Positions 45,974 to 55,055 of a stretch of 64,000 nucleotides of DNA are shown here, piece after piece. The notes beneath the pieces are model-generated. The model made no database searches and was not told where the DNA came from. It was given only the letters and a program-made list of their open reading frames with translations. The stretch comes from Pardosa pseudoannulata. Its lineage: Eukaryota; Arthropoda; Arachnida; Araneae; Lycosidae. The translations under genes and the position numbers were made by a program. Position 1 is the stretch's first letter. Every line of letters starts with the position of its first letter. The stretch is from assembly GCA_032207245.1 (NCBI GenBank), contig CM063505.1:170325201-170389200 (forward strand), read 5' to 3'.

Positions 45974-47446
45974 ATGGCATATCTTGCTAGAGGTAAAAAA
46001 TGCGACCTTTTGGTTTTGGCCGCAGAATTAGGCATCGAGTTGGAACCCGACGCCACAGTAATAAAAATTAAAGATGTTATAACCGGATGTACTTCATATG
46101 ACGAAGAATTCACAAAAACATTGTTGGATACAATCATTAGCACCAGAAAAGAATCCGAAGTAAAAGAAAAGGAAGCAGAAACCGAAAGACGGCAAATGGA
46201 ATTTGAATTAGAGAAACTAAAGTTACAAAATTTAAATAATGCTTCGAAAACAGGAACCGTTCTTACCGATAGTGATACGGATGTATTTAAATTTGAAATT
46301 AAAGGGTTAATCCCTCAGTTTGACCCGAAGGTAGATGACATTAGTACGTTTTTAAACCTTTTCGAGAGACAACTGTCATTTTTGAAAATACCAGAATCAA
46401 AATGGGTGGTATATCTGATCGGGCTTTTACCTATTGAAATTTCAAAATTAATTGCTATAGAATCGGATTCTCCGGATAAACCACCGGAATATGGGGAAAT
46501 AAAAAAAATTTTATTACGTCGATTCAAGATGAGTGCAGAGAAATTCCGACAATTTTTCGTCCAACACAGAAAAAATCCAGACTCCACGTGGAGAGATTAT
46601 TTCTATGATTTGAGAAAATTTTTTGAAGGTTGGCTCAGTGAGCTTAATATCACTACATTTGATCAGTTAAAAGATCTAATAATTTCTGATCAAATCAAAA
46701 AGAAGTGTCCTCCGGATTACAAAGATCATTTTTTAGATCACTGGAGTGAATTGAGCGATCCAGTTGCTTTAGTTGATAAGCTAGATGCTTATGAAGAAAG
46801 TAGAAACTTAAAAGGTAGAAACACGAACCATGAACAACATAGAATGGAAAATTCTAAGCCGAGTAACAATTTAAGAAATTTTAAGAATAGTGTTAATTAT
46901 AAATACTCAACGAATAGAACTGTTAATAAAATTAACGAAAGACCTATTAGCTGCTATGGCTGTGGGAAACCTGGTTTCATAAAGGCAAAATGCCCTACGT
47001 GTTCCCCAAACATTAAAGTTGATTCCGCCCAGGTTAGTTGCTTGAAATTTCAAACGTGTGCGATACAAGAACCCAAGGCAATGTTAATGAAGATTAAAAT
47101 AAATGGTATGTGGGGTTTAGCATGTGCTGACACTGGAGCCAGCCACACTGTTGCTGGAGAAACCCTGTATAACCTCCTCCGAGAACAAGGGGTAATTTTT
47201 CGTAAAGTGAATTTAAATATAACACTCGCGGACGGAGTGCCGAAATTCTCTGAAGTTTATAATACCGAAATAGACATTGAATTGTTAGGGAAAAGAATTC
47301 CTACAACACTATTTGTGTTACCTACAGCTAAGGACAATCGAACTCTCCTTGGTACTGATTTTTTATCCAAAGCTGGTGTTAGCTTGGATACTCAGAACAG
47401 GAAATGGTATTTCAACAGTAATCCTAGGAAAAAAATTCTATTTTGA
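45974..47446 (+). CDS. gag: gypsy Gag-protease polyprotein (LTR retrotransposon)
   Basis: A 490-residue frame from the ATG at 45974; an upstream in-frame TTG is not a credible start. The N-terminus, MAYLARGKKCDLLVLAAELG, suggests a small SAP-like helical domain. A charged coiled-coil-like segment follows (about residues 55-95), then a retrotransposon Gag domain (GLIPQFDPKVDD...FLNLFERQL, about 100-290). A single zinc knuckle lies at C327, C330 and C340, but the expected histidine at position 335 is Phe. The aspartic protease has D386-TGA and, near 460, LLGTDFL. The frame ends at 47446, just past a seven-A run at 47429-47435. Pol homology continues from there in the +1 frame, so a single-base change in the run probably broke a continuous gag-pol frame; programmed shifting is the alternative. 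The Gag should assemble particles but RNA binding is doubtful. Confidence 0.9.
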   Translation: MAYLARGKKCDLLVLAAELGIELEPDATVIKIKDVITGCTSYDEEFTKTLLDTIISTRKESEVKEKEAETERRQMEFELEKLKLQNLNNASKTGTVLTDSDTDVFKFEIKGLIPQFDPKVDDISTFLNLFERQLSFLKIPESKWVVYLIGLLPIEISKLIAIESDSPDKPPEYGEIKKILLRRFKMSAEKFRQFFVQHRKNPDSTWRDYFYDLRKFFEGWLSELNITTFDQLKDLIISDQIKKKCPPDYKDHFLDHWSELSDPVALVDKLDAYEESRNLKGRNTNHEQHRMENSKPSNNLRNFKNSVNYKYSTNRTVNKINERPISCYGCGKPGFIKAKCPTCSPNIKVDSAQVSCLKFQTCAIQEPKAMLMKIKINGMWGLACADTGASHTVAGETLYNLLREQGVIFRKVNLNITLADGVPKFSEVYNTEIDIELLGKRIPTTLFVLPTAKDNRTLLGTDFLSKAGVSLDTQNRKWYFNSNPRKKILF

Positions 47447-49346
47447 GAAAGATACATTTATACCAGCTTGTGTGTCACATAAAAACTCTTTCGAATCCTC
47501 AGGTAATTCGCAAAACATTAGCACTATATCATCCGATAAAATTATTGTGTCTCCTGAGCTGAACATTTGCGTTTTGAAAGAAACTGAAGGCAGTCACTTA
47601 TCTGCCGAGGAAAGGTTACAATTATGTAAACTGTTAGAAATGTTTACGGATATCTTTCAGCCAGGGGAAGAGCCTACACCTAGAATTAAACATTATATAG
47701 ACACTGGTAATAATCTCCCTGTAGCTATGCCACCATATCGCATGTCTCCATTAAAGAAGGACATTCTTAAGAAAGAGTTAGAGAATCTTTTGGCCAATGG
47801 CACAATTGAAGAATGTGAGTCACCGTATGCCTCACCAGTGGTGCTAGTTCCAAAACCTAATGGTCAATTTCGCCTTTGTGTGGACTACAGAAAGTTGAAT
47901 TCCACAATAAAAACTGATAAATACCCTCTGCCTAGAATGGATGATTTGCTCCATGAAGCTAAACACACTCCTTACATGTCAACGATAGATTTAAGATCCG
48001 GATATCACCAAATCGAGGTAAATCCCACTGATCGAGATAAAACAGCTTTCGTGTGCCCTTTTGGTACTTACAGATATTGCCGCATGCCTTTTGGGCTTAA
48101 AAATGCTCCGGCGACATTTCAAAGACTAATCGATAACTTCAGAAACTCCCTGAATGATGTTTTGGTTCTGTCGTACTTAGATGATATAATAATTTTATCT
48201 GAAACTTTCGAGAAGCATATTGATGATTTAGGAAAAGTATTATCAAAATTGCGTGAGTTTAAATTACATGCTAACAGAGAGAAGTGTAATTTCGCCTGTA
48301 ACCGAGTGAAATACTTGGGACACTACATTACCAATTCTGGTCTTGAAGTTGACCCAGATAAGGTTGCCGCCATTCAAAATTTACCATCTCCCAGGAATTT
48401 AAAGCAAGTCCAATCCTTTTTGCAAACTTGCTCGTGGTATAGAAGATTTGTACCGAACTTTTCTGACATAGCAAGGCCCTTAAGTAATCTCACGAAGAAA
48501 AATAGCCCTTGGAAATGGGGAAAAGAAGAGGAAAACGCATTTAAAACCCTAAAACATCATCTGATTAGTCCTCCTGTTCTACGACAAAATGACCCAAATA
48601 AGCCATACATCTTGCGAACCGATGCTAGCAACTACGCGCTTGGAGCAGTGCTGTTGCAAGGTGAGGGAGCTGAGGAGCACCCTATTGAATATGCGAGCAG
48701 ACTATTAAACGATGCAGAACGGAACTATACAACCACAGAACGAGAAGCGTTGGCAGTGGTTTGGGGCCTAAATAAATTTCGGGGATACATCGAGGGACAA
48801 GATATAACAGTGACATCAGATCATCAACCTCTTCGTTGGCTAATGAGTTTAAAATCTCCAACTGGAAGACTTGCTCGTTGGGCTTTGCAAGTCCAGTCGT
48901 TTGCCCCAAAGATGGAATATATACCTGGAAGAGCCAACGTTGTGGCAGATCTCTTGTCAAGACCTTTCTGCCAACACGCTGAAGAATATTGCCAATTCTG
49001 CAAAATTGCCATTGATATGCCAACACGAAGTCCCAGAGAATTACGAGAAGAACAACTTAAGGACGCAGACCTTAAAAAGATCATTGAATCATTTGAGAGT
49101 CCTGCTAAAGATGAAAATTTTACAAATTGGCTAAATCGGGGATATTTGTTGAATCAAGGAGTCTTATACCGATATTCACCAGAAGCAGAGACAGAAGAAG
49201 CCCAGTTAGTAGTGCCAAAGCATGAATGTGAAAGAATACTGAAAGAATATCATGATGCCCCAATGGCGGGACATTATGGTGTAGAAGGAACACTAGGGGG
49301 TATGGCTTATCGAGGTCGACGATGGCGGACAATAAAATGGCATTGA
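47436..49346 (+). CDS. pol: gypsy Pol: reverse transcriptase, RNase H, truncated integrase
   Basis: The frame lies +1 to gag, with no start codon of its own at the junction. Counting from 47436, the reverse transcriptase spans about residues 80-260 with VDYRKLN (D150), catalytic D185 in TIDLRSGY and the YLDD box at 247-250. The RNase H has D396 (TDAS), E437 (TEREAL), D462 (SDHQPL) and D505 (VVADLLSR), all expected catalytic positions. The integrase zinc domain begins with H606 and H613 (YHDAPMAGHYG), but the sequence diverges after 49300, where a foreign repeat begins; the two Cys and the entire DDE core are missing and the frame runs into a stop at 49346. Reverse transcriptase and RNase H look intact, so their mutation load is low and the element is young. 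It cannot integrate by itself. Domain order RT-RNase H-integrase is that of Ty3/gypsy. Confidence 0.93.
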   Translation, partial: FYFEKDTFIPACVSHKNSFESSGNSQNISTISSDKIIVSPELNICVLKETEGSHLSAEERLQLCKLLEMFTDIFQPGEEPTPRIKHYIDTGNNLPVAMPPYRMSPLKKDILKKELENLLANGTIEECESPYASPVVLVPKPNGQFRLCVDYRKLNSTIKTDKYPLPRMDDLLHEAKHTPYMSTIDLRSGYHQIEVNPTDRDKTAFVCPFGTYRYCRMPFGLKNAPATFQRLIDNFRNSLNDVLVLSYLDDIIILSETFEKHIDDLGKVLSKLREFKLHANREKCNFACNRVKYLGHYITNSGLEVDPDKVAAIQNLPSPRNLKQVQSFLQTCSWYRRFVPNFSDIARPLSNLTKKNSPWKWGKEEENAFKTLKHHLISPPVLRQNDPNKPYILRTDASNYALGAVLLQGEGAEEHPIEYASRLLNDAERNYTTTEREALAVVWGLNKFRGYIEGQDITVTSDHQPLRWLMSLKSPTGRLARWALQVQSFAPKMEYIPGRANVVADLLSRPFCQHAEEYCQFCKIAIDMPTRSPRELREEQLKDADLKKIIESFESPAKDENFTNWLNRGYLLNQGVLYRYSPEAETEEAQLVVPKHECERILKEYHDAPMAGHYGVEGTLGGMAYRGRRWRTIKWH

Positions 49347-50147
49347 CAGAGGATGGCTTCGGAAGCGGTTTTTCTCCAAACATCAAAAACAGACAGATAC
49401 GCTCGAAATCAGAAAAATCCATACATACTAATTATTCTTAACTGGAAAGTATCGTTTGGTACAATAAAGGCCCTTCCACACTATGGTCCACTGAAAACCA
49501 TTACCAATGTTTGGAGGGGTATGGCTTACCGAGGTCGACGATGGCGGACAATAAAATGGCATTGGCAGAGGATGGCTTCGGAAGCGGTTTTTCTCCAAAC
49601 ATCAAAGACAGACAAATGCGCTCGAAATCAGAAAAATCCATACATACTATTCTTAACTGGAAAGTATCGTTTGGTGCTATAAAGGCACTTCCACACTATG
49701 GTCCACTGCAAGCCATTTACCCTGTGTGGAGGGGTATGGCTTATCGAGGTTGACGATGGTGGACAATAAAATGGACTTGGCAGAGGATGGCTTCGAAAGT
49801 GGTTTTCGCCAAACATCAAAGACAGACAGATGCGCTCGAAATCAGAAAAATCCACACATACTATTCTTAACTGGAAAGTATCGTTTGGTACTATAAAGGC
49901 ACTTCCACACTATGGTCCACTGCAAGCCATTTGCCCTGTGGGGAGGGGGTATGACTTATCGAGGTTGACGATGGTGGACAATAAAATGAACTTGGCAGAG
50001 GATGGCTTCGGAAACGGCTTTTCTCCAAACATCAAAGACAGACAGATGCGTTACTAAAGTGCGCAGTAGACTCTATGGTCACATCGACGCGCTCAGCTCA
50101 TTTAGTTGCCCAGTGTGTGGATGCAATATGTGTACCATCGTCCAAGG
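49301..50147. repeat. 215-bp tandem array related to the 21.7-kb TIR element, truncating pol
   Basis: TATGGCTTATCGAGG-type starts at 49301, 49520, 49735 and 49950 (periods 219, 215, 215). Each of the first three units ends with CCACACTATGGTCCACTG, the left terminus of the 21713-22000 element, after about 60 bp not present there. The last unit instead continues into the right half of that element (ACTAAAGTGCGC, TGTGTGGATGCAA). The array thus looks like an amplified, rearranged copy of that TIR element inserted in the integrase region. Confidence 0.87.
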
Positions 50148-50807
50148 CAGGGCCTGACTAAGATACTTTTGTGTCCAAGGCACAATCCAATTTTTGTGCC
50201 TTCCATCCCCATGCAAATTTATAGCGACAAGTTATTATCATAATTACAGACATATAAAAATTATAACATTGAATTAGCAAACAGATTTAAGAAATTAGCA
50301 TTAAAGTTATATTCAAAATTAAAAAACACCAAATTTTCATTTTACCTAATCATTATTATCTCAGTTTAGCCATGCTAAAAATTAAGGACTTTTAATGACC
50401 TAGGCAGACCCACTTTTTTATTTTTATCTTGTCACACTCACAACCTGTGTGGTGTAGAAAATAAATAATAATAGAATTAAAAATTATTTAAATTCATGAG
50501 ATGATTTAATGGTTTATAGTGGTACGTTGCTAATAATCTGTCTTATATGCAGTAACCCATAGTATAAAAAGAGCACCAGGTTTGTCGAAGGAATTAATTA
50601 TCAGGTAAATAAAAGTAAAGTTAAAGTAAATAGGAAACAATATAGTTTATGACAAACACAATTTACCTCGTACAATAATTTATTAAAACTTAACGATGGT
50701 AGCGTAAGTTTGCAATTTTTCCCCACTTAATATGTGCTTCAAGTACTCGACTAAATTTTCGTGCACAGGGCACGTGCCCTAAGTGCCCGTGCGATAATCA
50801 GGCCCTG
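50148..50807 (-). mobile_element. hAT MITE family 1, copy 3 (660 bp, minus orientation)
   Basis: It is the inverse of the 31.7- and 34.8-kb copies. Ends are CAGGGCCTGACTAAG and GCGATAATCAGGCCCTG. Flanks GTCCAAGG (50140-50147) and ATCCAAGG (50808-50815) match at 7 of 8. The flanking sequence on both sides belongs to the 215-bp array element, so this is a third layer of nesting. Its length is close to copy 1, indicating the same internal-deletion form. Confidence 0.93.
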
Positions 50808-50863
50808 ATCCAAGGTAGCCATCGGGGCCAGTACTGTATTCGTGAAATTGGCCATGGAAGAGG
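50808..50863. repeat. right end of the array element, beyond the hAT insertion
   Basis: GTGAAATTGGCCATGGAAGAGGC resembles GTGAACAATTGGCCATAGTG at the right end of the 21.7-kb element. The terminus itself is decayed. Confidence 0.6.
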
Positions 50864-52857
50864 CATAACGAGTTGGCAGTTACACGGAGTTATAACAGTG
50901 TAAGTCTTATTTGGAAGATTTGTTAACTCCAATACATGGCGTTATAACGAGGTTGGTGATATATCGGGGTGAAGATATATTCTTATGTAAACTTAAGTTT
51001 CACTGTACTTAAGAAATATTGAGGTGTTTCTTTTAACACCAGCCTAAAACAAGGTCATTGACCCTATACAAGTGACACAATTTTTTTATTTGACTCCTAT
51101 AAATGTTTTCCTAATTTCACTTAATTTGTTCCTCGTTTTCCTTTGCTAAAATTACGACTACTCCTGTAGGGACTTTTGCGGTGAATTTTGAATATTTGTG
51201 GAGCCTAAAGCACTAAACGGTCACATAAGTTTCCTCTTTAAATTCTAAAGAAAGATACCCAACTTCTTGCGGTAAACTGTGACAAACCACGACTCGTCCT
51301 TGAACTAGCGTTTATTTCCTGAATATTATTTTTAAATTCTTCCCACCATTTCGGACTAATGTAGCAACAGTGTGCATAAAAATGGCTAATGCTAATCTTT
51401 AGAAGTGTTAAAGCATAAAACTTATTTTTGTGTGTCTTGCATTCCAAAGAGATCTAGTAGCCATTCTCGACTACTATCATGCCCCAAAGCAGAATGTATC
51501 CAAATGTGCGACACATCTCGCAGAACAATAGGCTCCGTTGCAGAACATTCCCGGCTTGCGAAATGTAACTGAAAAAACAATCTACATTTTTTTAACATAT
51601 AGAAAGAAGGTATGAATTGCGGTAAAGGTGGGATTCGAGAGGTAATGTAATGTGTATTGATATCAAATCTTAATTAGCGCAAGCTATACATGCATTAAAA
51701 AGTGAAACACCTACACTTATTTTCTTAATAGACGTTTTATAATTTCCATACCAAAAAACATTTTCAAATTATGAGAATCAGCAAGAGATAAAAACAAATA
51801 GGCATAAATGGGCCATTTTGAACTAGGCATAATATAAATGATGGTGATGATACCAATGTCGGAAGAGCTGATAAAAGAATGTTTATATTTTGCACCACCA
51901 GGACACAGATAAGTCCAAAAAGTACGAGTATTAAAACTTTCACTTTCTTTTAACGTTTGAGTCAAAATGGCGATTCCTATTTCATCATCGTAGTTATGTT
52001 TCTAAAATATTTCACATCCCAAGTAATTAACAAGATCTATGGGAATGACATAGTATGTATGTAAGTAATATTATGAAAAAGTAAAGGCTGATATAATAAA
52101 CGTATTGCGGTAGATTATTTTTGATTATCTGAAAGCTTGTTGCAGAACATTGAAAAGCATTCTACTATAGGGCTATCATGTATGGATGTATTTATATATC
52201 TATGCAGACGCGCACCAAGAAGGAGGGCTGGAGGACTTGAAACCCTCCTAAGGCCATAAGCGAATGCTCAATGTTAAGAAAGCTGAAGTTTTTTTAAGAA
52301 ACACAATAGACAAACCTTTGTTTAGCTTTGCTGAATATTTATAGAAATAGCTAACATAAATGATATAATCGAAGAAGAAAGAAAAAACATATTAAATTTT
52401 AATTCTGTTTATATATATTTTAAAAATTAAATAAATATCTTGCAGTACTTAGTCTTACTGCTCACTCCATTATGTATTTGAACCTAATAAGTGCAATGTG
52501 AAATTTATTAATTATGTTATTATAGAAGAAGGAATTTCGTCTTCAGGAACATTTTCTATTTTTTATAGCTGAATCTGACATATTGAGCTCTGGGAAACGG
52601 TTAAGCTTTATTTTCTGGAGTTCCACCCAATATACAATCCTGGGTGCAAGCTTGCATTGATTTTGTAACTTCAAGCTATTGAAATAGCATTTGATTTTAA
52701 TATATATATACGTTCTTGTAGTGTCAAGTTCAAATTATAATTTTTACCAATGCTTGTATTACTCTTTGAGGATTTTTCTCATGCCTGGAATTCAAATTTT
52801 CATTTTTATGGCCTGTAAATACCCTGGTTGCGGCTGTTAATGGATTTTTTTATGGTA
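50864..52857. other. no recognisable gene
   Basis: The gypsy 3' LTR is not found here. Short open frames (for example 51238-51447 minus and 51717-51965 minus) have no recognisable domain. A GAGGGCTGGAGG..AAACCCTCC patch at 52220-52250 may belong to another repeat. Confidence 0.4.
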
Positions 52858-52865
52858 CTCTAGCG

Positions 52866-53363
52866 CAGGGATGGGCAAACTACAGCCTGCGGGACAATGT
52901 CCCGCCGGAGGGTTTTATCCGGCCCGGGGATAGAATTTTAAGTTGCCGGTCAGAGGCAAATTAAAAGAAATATATATTTATACATTATATATCCATCTCC
53001 TTTTCTACTTTGCTCAAATATTATATCCCAAATTTATCATCTCAGGCCCAGAAGATCAGCGATATATTTGCCTCTTAGATGTGAACAAGTGTTTTCAACT
53101 TTGAACCTTAGAAAGAATAATTTCAGACGTAGACTGACAGATGAGCATTTAGCATCGTTCCTTAAAATCAGCACATCTCACATCGAACCTCAGTATAAGG
53201 AACTTTTAAAAACGAAATCGCAATTTCATTCATCTCATTAACGTATTTAAACCATTAGGTACTTGTATATTGTTTTTAAAATTATAGAAAAATTTATCTT
53301 GGCTCACCAAATTTATTTTCTTTCGATTTTTGGCCAGCGGCAAAAAAAGTTTGTCCATCCCTG
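52866..53363 (+). mobile_element. hAT (Charlie-like) element relic, 498 bp, TIR CAGGGATGGRCAAACT
   Basis: The left end is CAGGGATGGGCAAACT and the inverted right end CAGGGATGGACAAACT. Flanks CTCTAGCG (52858-52865) and CTCTAGAG (53364-53371) match at 7 of 8. A GC-rich palindromic sub-terminal block (GTCCCGCCGGAGGG) follows the left end. Only the end of the transposase is left. Confidence 0.92.
53080..53241 (+). pseudogene. hAT/ZBED-type transposase C-terminal fragment
   Basis: A 53-codon uninterrupted stretch ending in TAA reads CEQVFSTLNLRKNNFRRRL, then TDEHLASFLKISTS, then a lysine-rich tail. This is the end of the hAT dimerisation domain as in the transposases that gave rise to GTF2IRD2 and similar host genes (CE..FS.....K...R.RLTD.HL...L.I). 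It is in the expected orientation inside an element with hAT ends. The catalytic part has been deleted. Confidence 0.88.
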
Positions 53364-53371
53364 CTCTAGAG

Positions 53372-53924
53372 CACTGCTTCTTAACCCTTTTTTGACTATG
53401 CCCCACTAAGGTGCTTCTAAAAATATGATACCCATCCATGGTGGACGTATGTCGTGGTACATAAGTGGTCAATGGTACTTCTAATGCGCAAACAATTTTT
53501 TCAAATGTAAGGACTCTAATTTATTGCAGTTAGCATGCAACCGTTTTATAAAACATTTATCAGGTGAGTTTTACAATATCCTGAATTTAATACAAAACAC
53601 TTTTTAATAACTTGATTCTCTTTAAAATGGACGAAAATTTTCATTAGCCGAATGTGAGAATAAATCGACAAGCATAGTACTTTATTTCTTTAATTTACAT
53701 TTCTTGATGAAAAAAGTTAAATTCGTATAAAATATGTTATTCATTTCGTGAAATTCAGTCGTTTTATTTTTGAAATTATTAATAATTTCTGTATGTATTA
53801 CAATCTAAAACTTAATTTTAATTCTGAAGAATACAGCCTTTATTTAGGAGCCTTAATTACACAGTCCGAAGGCTGGAAATAAATCGGCTGGGTACATACA
53901 CACTCACATATATATATATAGATA
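53372..53924. other. no recognisable gene
   Basis: AT-rich, with a short TA repeat at about 53910-53922 just before the solo LTR. Confidence 0.4.
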
Positions 53925-54224
53925 TGTCAGGATTTAAATTGTAAATTAATTGTAAAAGATTTTAAGTAGGGATTCTTTACTGGGAGTGACGCGGCGTGAT
54001 GAGTTAGCCACATAAATATGGTTCACGCGCAGTGATCTGGAGCAGAGAGCAGTGTGCACATTCCGCAGATAGAGCTGAGGCTACCCGAGGCAGCTAAGCC
54101 TGCCTTTGTTAAAAGTTAGGCGCCAATGTGCGACGCCATTAAAGATGATTGATGATTAGCGTGCTCTGAGATTTGAATAAAACTATGAAAATGTACTCAG
54201 GACTCTAGTGTCGTTTAGTGGAAC

Positions 54225-54230
<6 letters not shown>
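53925..54230 (+). mobile_element. solo LTR (306 bp) inserted in a TA microsatellite
   Basis: It begins TGTCAGG and ends CCTGATA, an inverted terminus one change from perfect, with TA repeat on both sides. AATAAA lies at 54176-54181, about 50 bp from the end, and the interior has markedly higher GC than its surroundings. No internal retroelement sequence adjoins it. Confidence 0.72.

Positions 54231-54275
<45 letters not shown>
54231..54275. repeat. (TA)n microsatellite
   Basis: Continuous TA repeat abutting the solo LTR. Confidence 0.95.
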
Positions 54276-54276
<1 letters not shown>

Positions 54277-55049
54277 CATAAGAAATTACTTTTCTATTTT
54301 GCTCTTGTTTTATATCAAATTCAATACCTATATTTTTACCTGTAGTTGAGTTCGAAAGAATTCCTCTGTTTCTAGAATTCCAAAATATTTTATGTAATTT
54401 ACTTTCAGCCACTATCTTTTGCTACTTTTTAAAACTACGTTTTATTTATCAAGCAATGAAAATCAATGTGCTTTCGTTATTTTTCGGAGAGTAAAACTTT
54501 TACCTTAGAACAAGTAAAAAATATGTATTTTACTCAGTGTGTATTAATGTTATCCTGAGTCTTGAATACCCTATTGTGTTTACTATATGAGATACCTCAA
54601 AAGCTAGGAGAGTTTAAATAGAGAGCGCTGCATAAATACTTATTCTACCGCATACATACCCTTTGAGCTTACTAATTAATCTCACTTTTTCTTTTCCCGA
54701 AGCAAATGGTACAGTTATTACAAGCATCACATAGTCATTCTGCCAACTCTCCACCAGTTTAAATTTCGATAACATTTTTACCAAGTTAAGTCAAATTCTG
54801 CCAGTTTTAGAGCTTACATGAATCTTATTTCAAAACCTCTCCTTCCTCATCTAGTAAAGAACCAGTTTTTTTCCCGAGATGGTTAAGTCACAGCATTCTC
54901 TACCGTGAGATATGCTCTCTCTTATCTTCTTCACCATAACTTTTTCCCTTAGAGATCCTTCAGAAGCTGTGCTGTGAAAAACGGGTCAGGGTTTCAATCA
55001 GTCATTTCACCCCTGTCTGCACTAATTAGGCGAACTTCTTTCTGTTTCG
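54276..55049. other. no firmly recognised gene; possible intron ahead of a terminal exon
   Basis: Ends in a pyrimidine-rich tract and AG at 55042-55055 (TTCTGTTTCGTTTCAG), which looks like a splice acceptor for the next feature. Confidence 0.35.
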
Positions 55050-55055
55050 TTTCAG

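Noticed and set aside
48682..49134. Open frames on the minus strand and alternative plus frames inside pol
   Set aside because: Shadows of the reverse transcriptase/RNase H frame, which has all catalytic motifs.
49353..50057. Repeated short open frames after the end of pol
   Set aside because: They arise from the 215-bp array, recur with the array period and shift frame between units, as expected of non-coding repeats.
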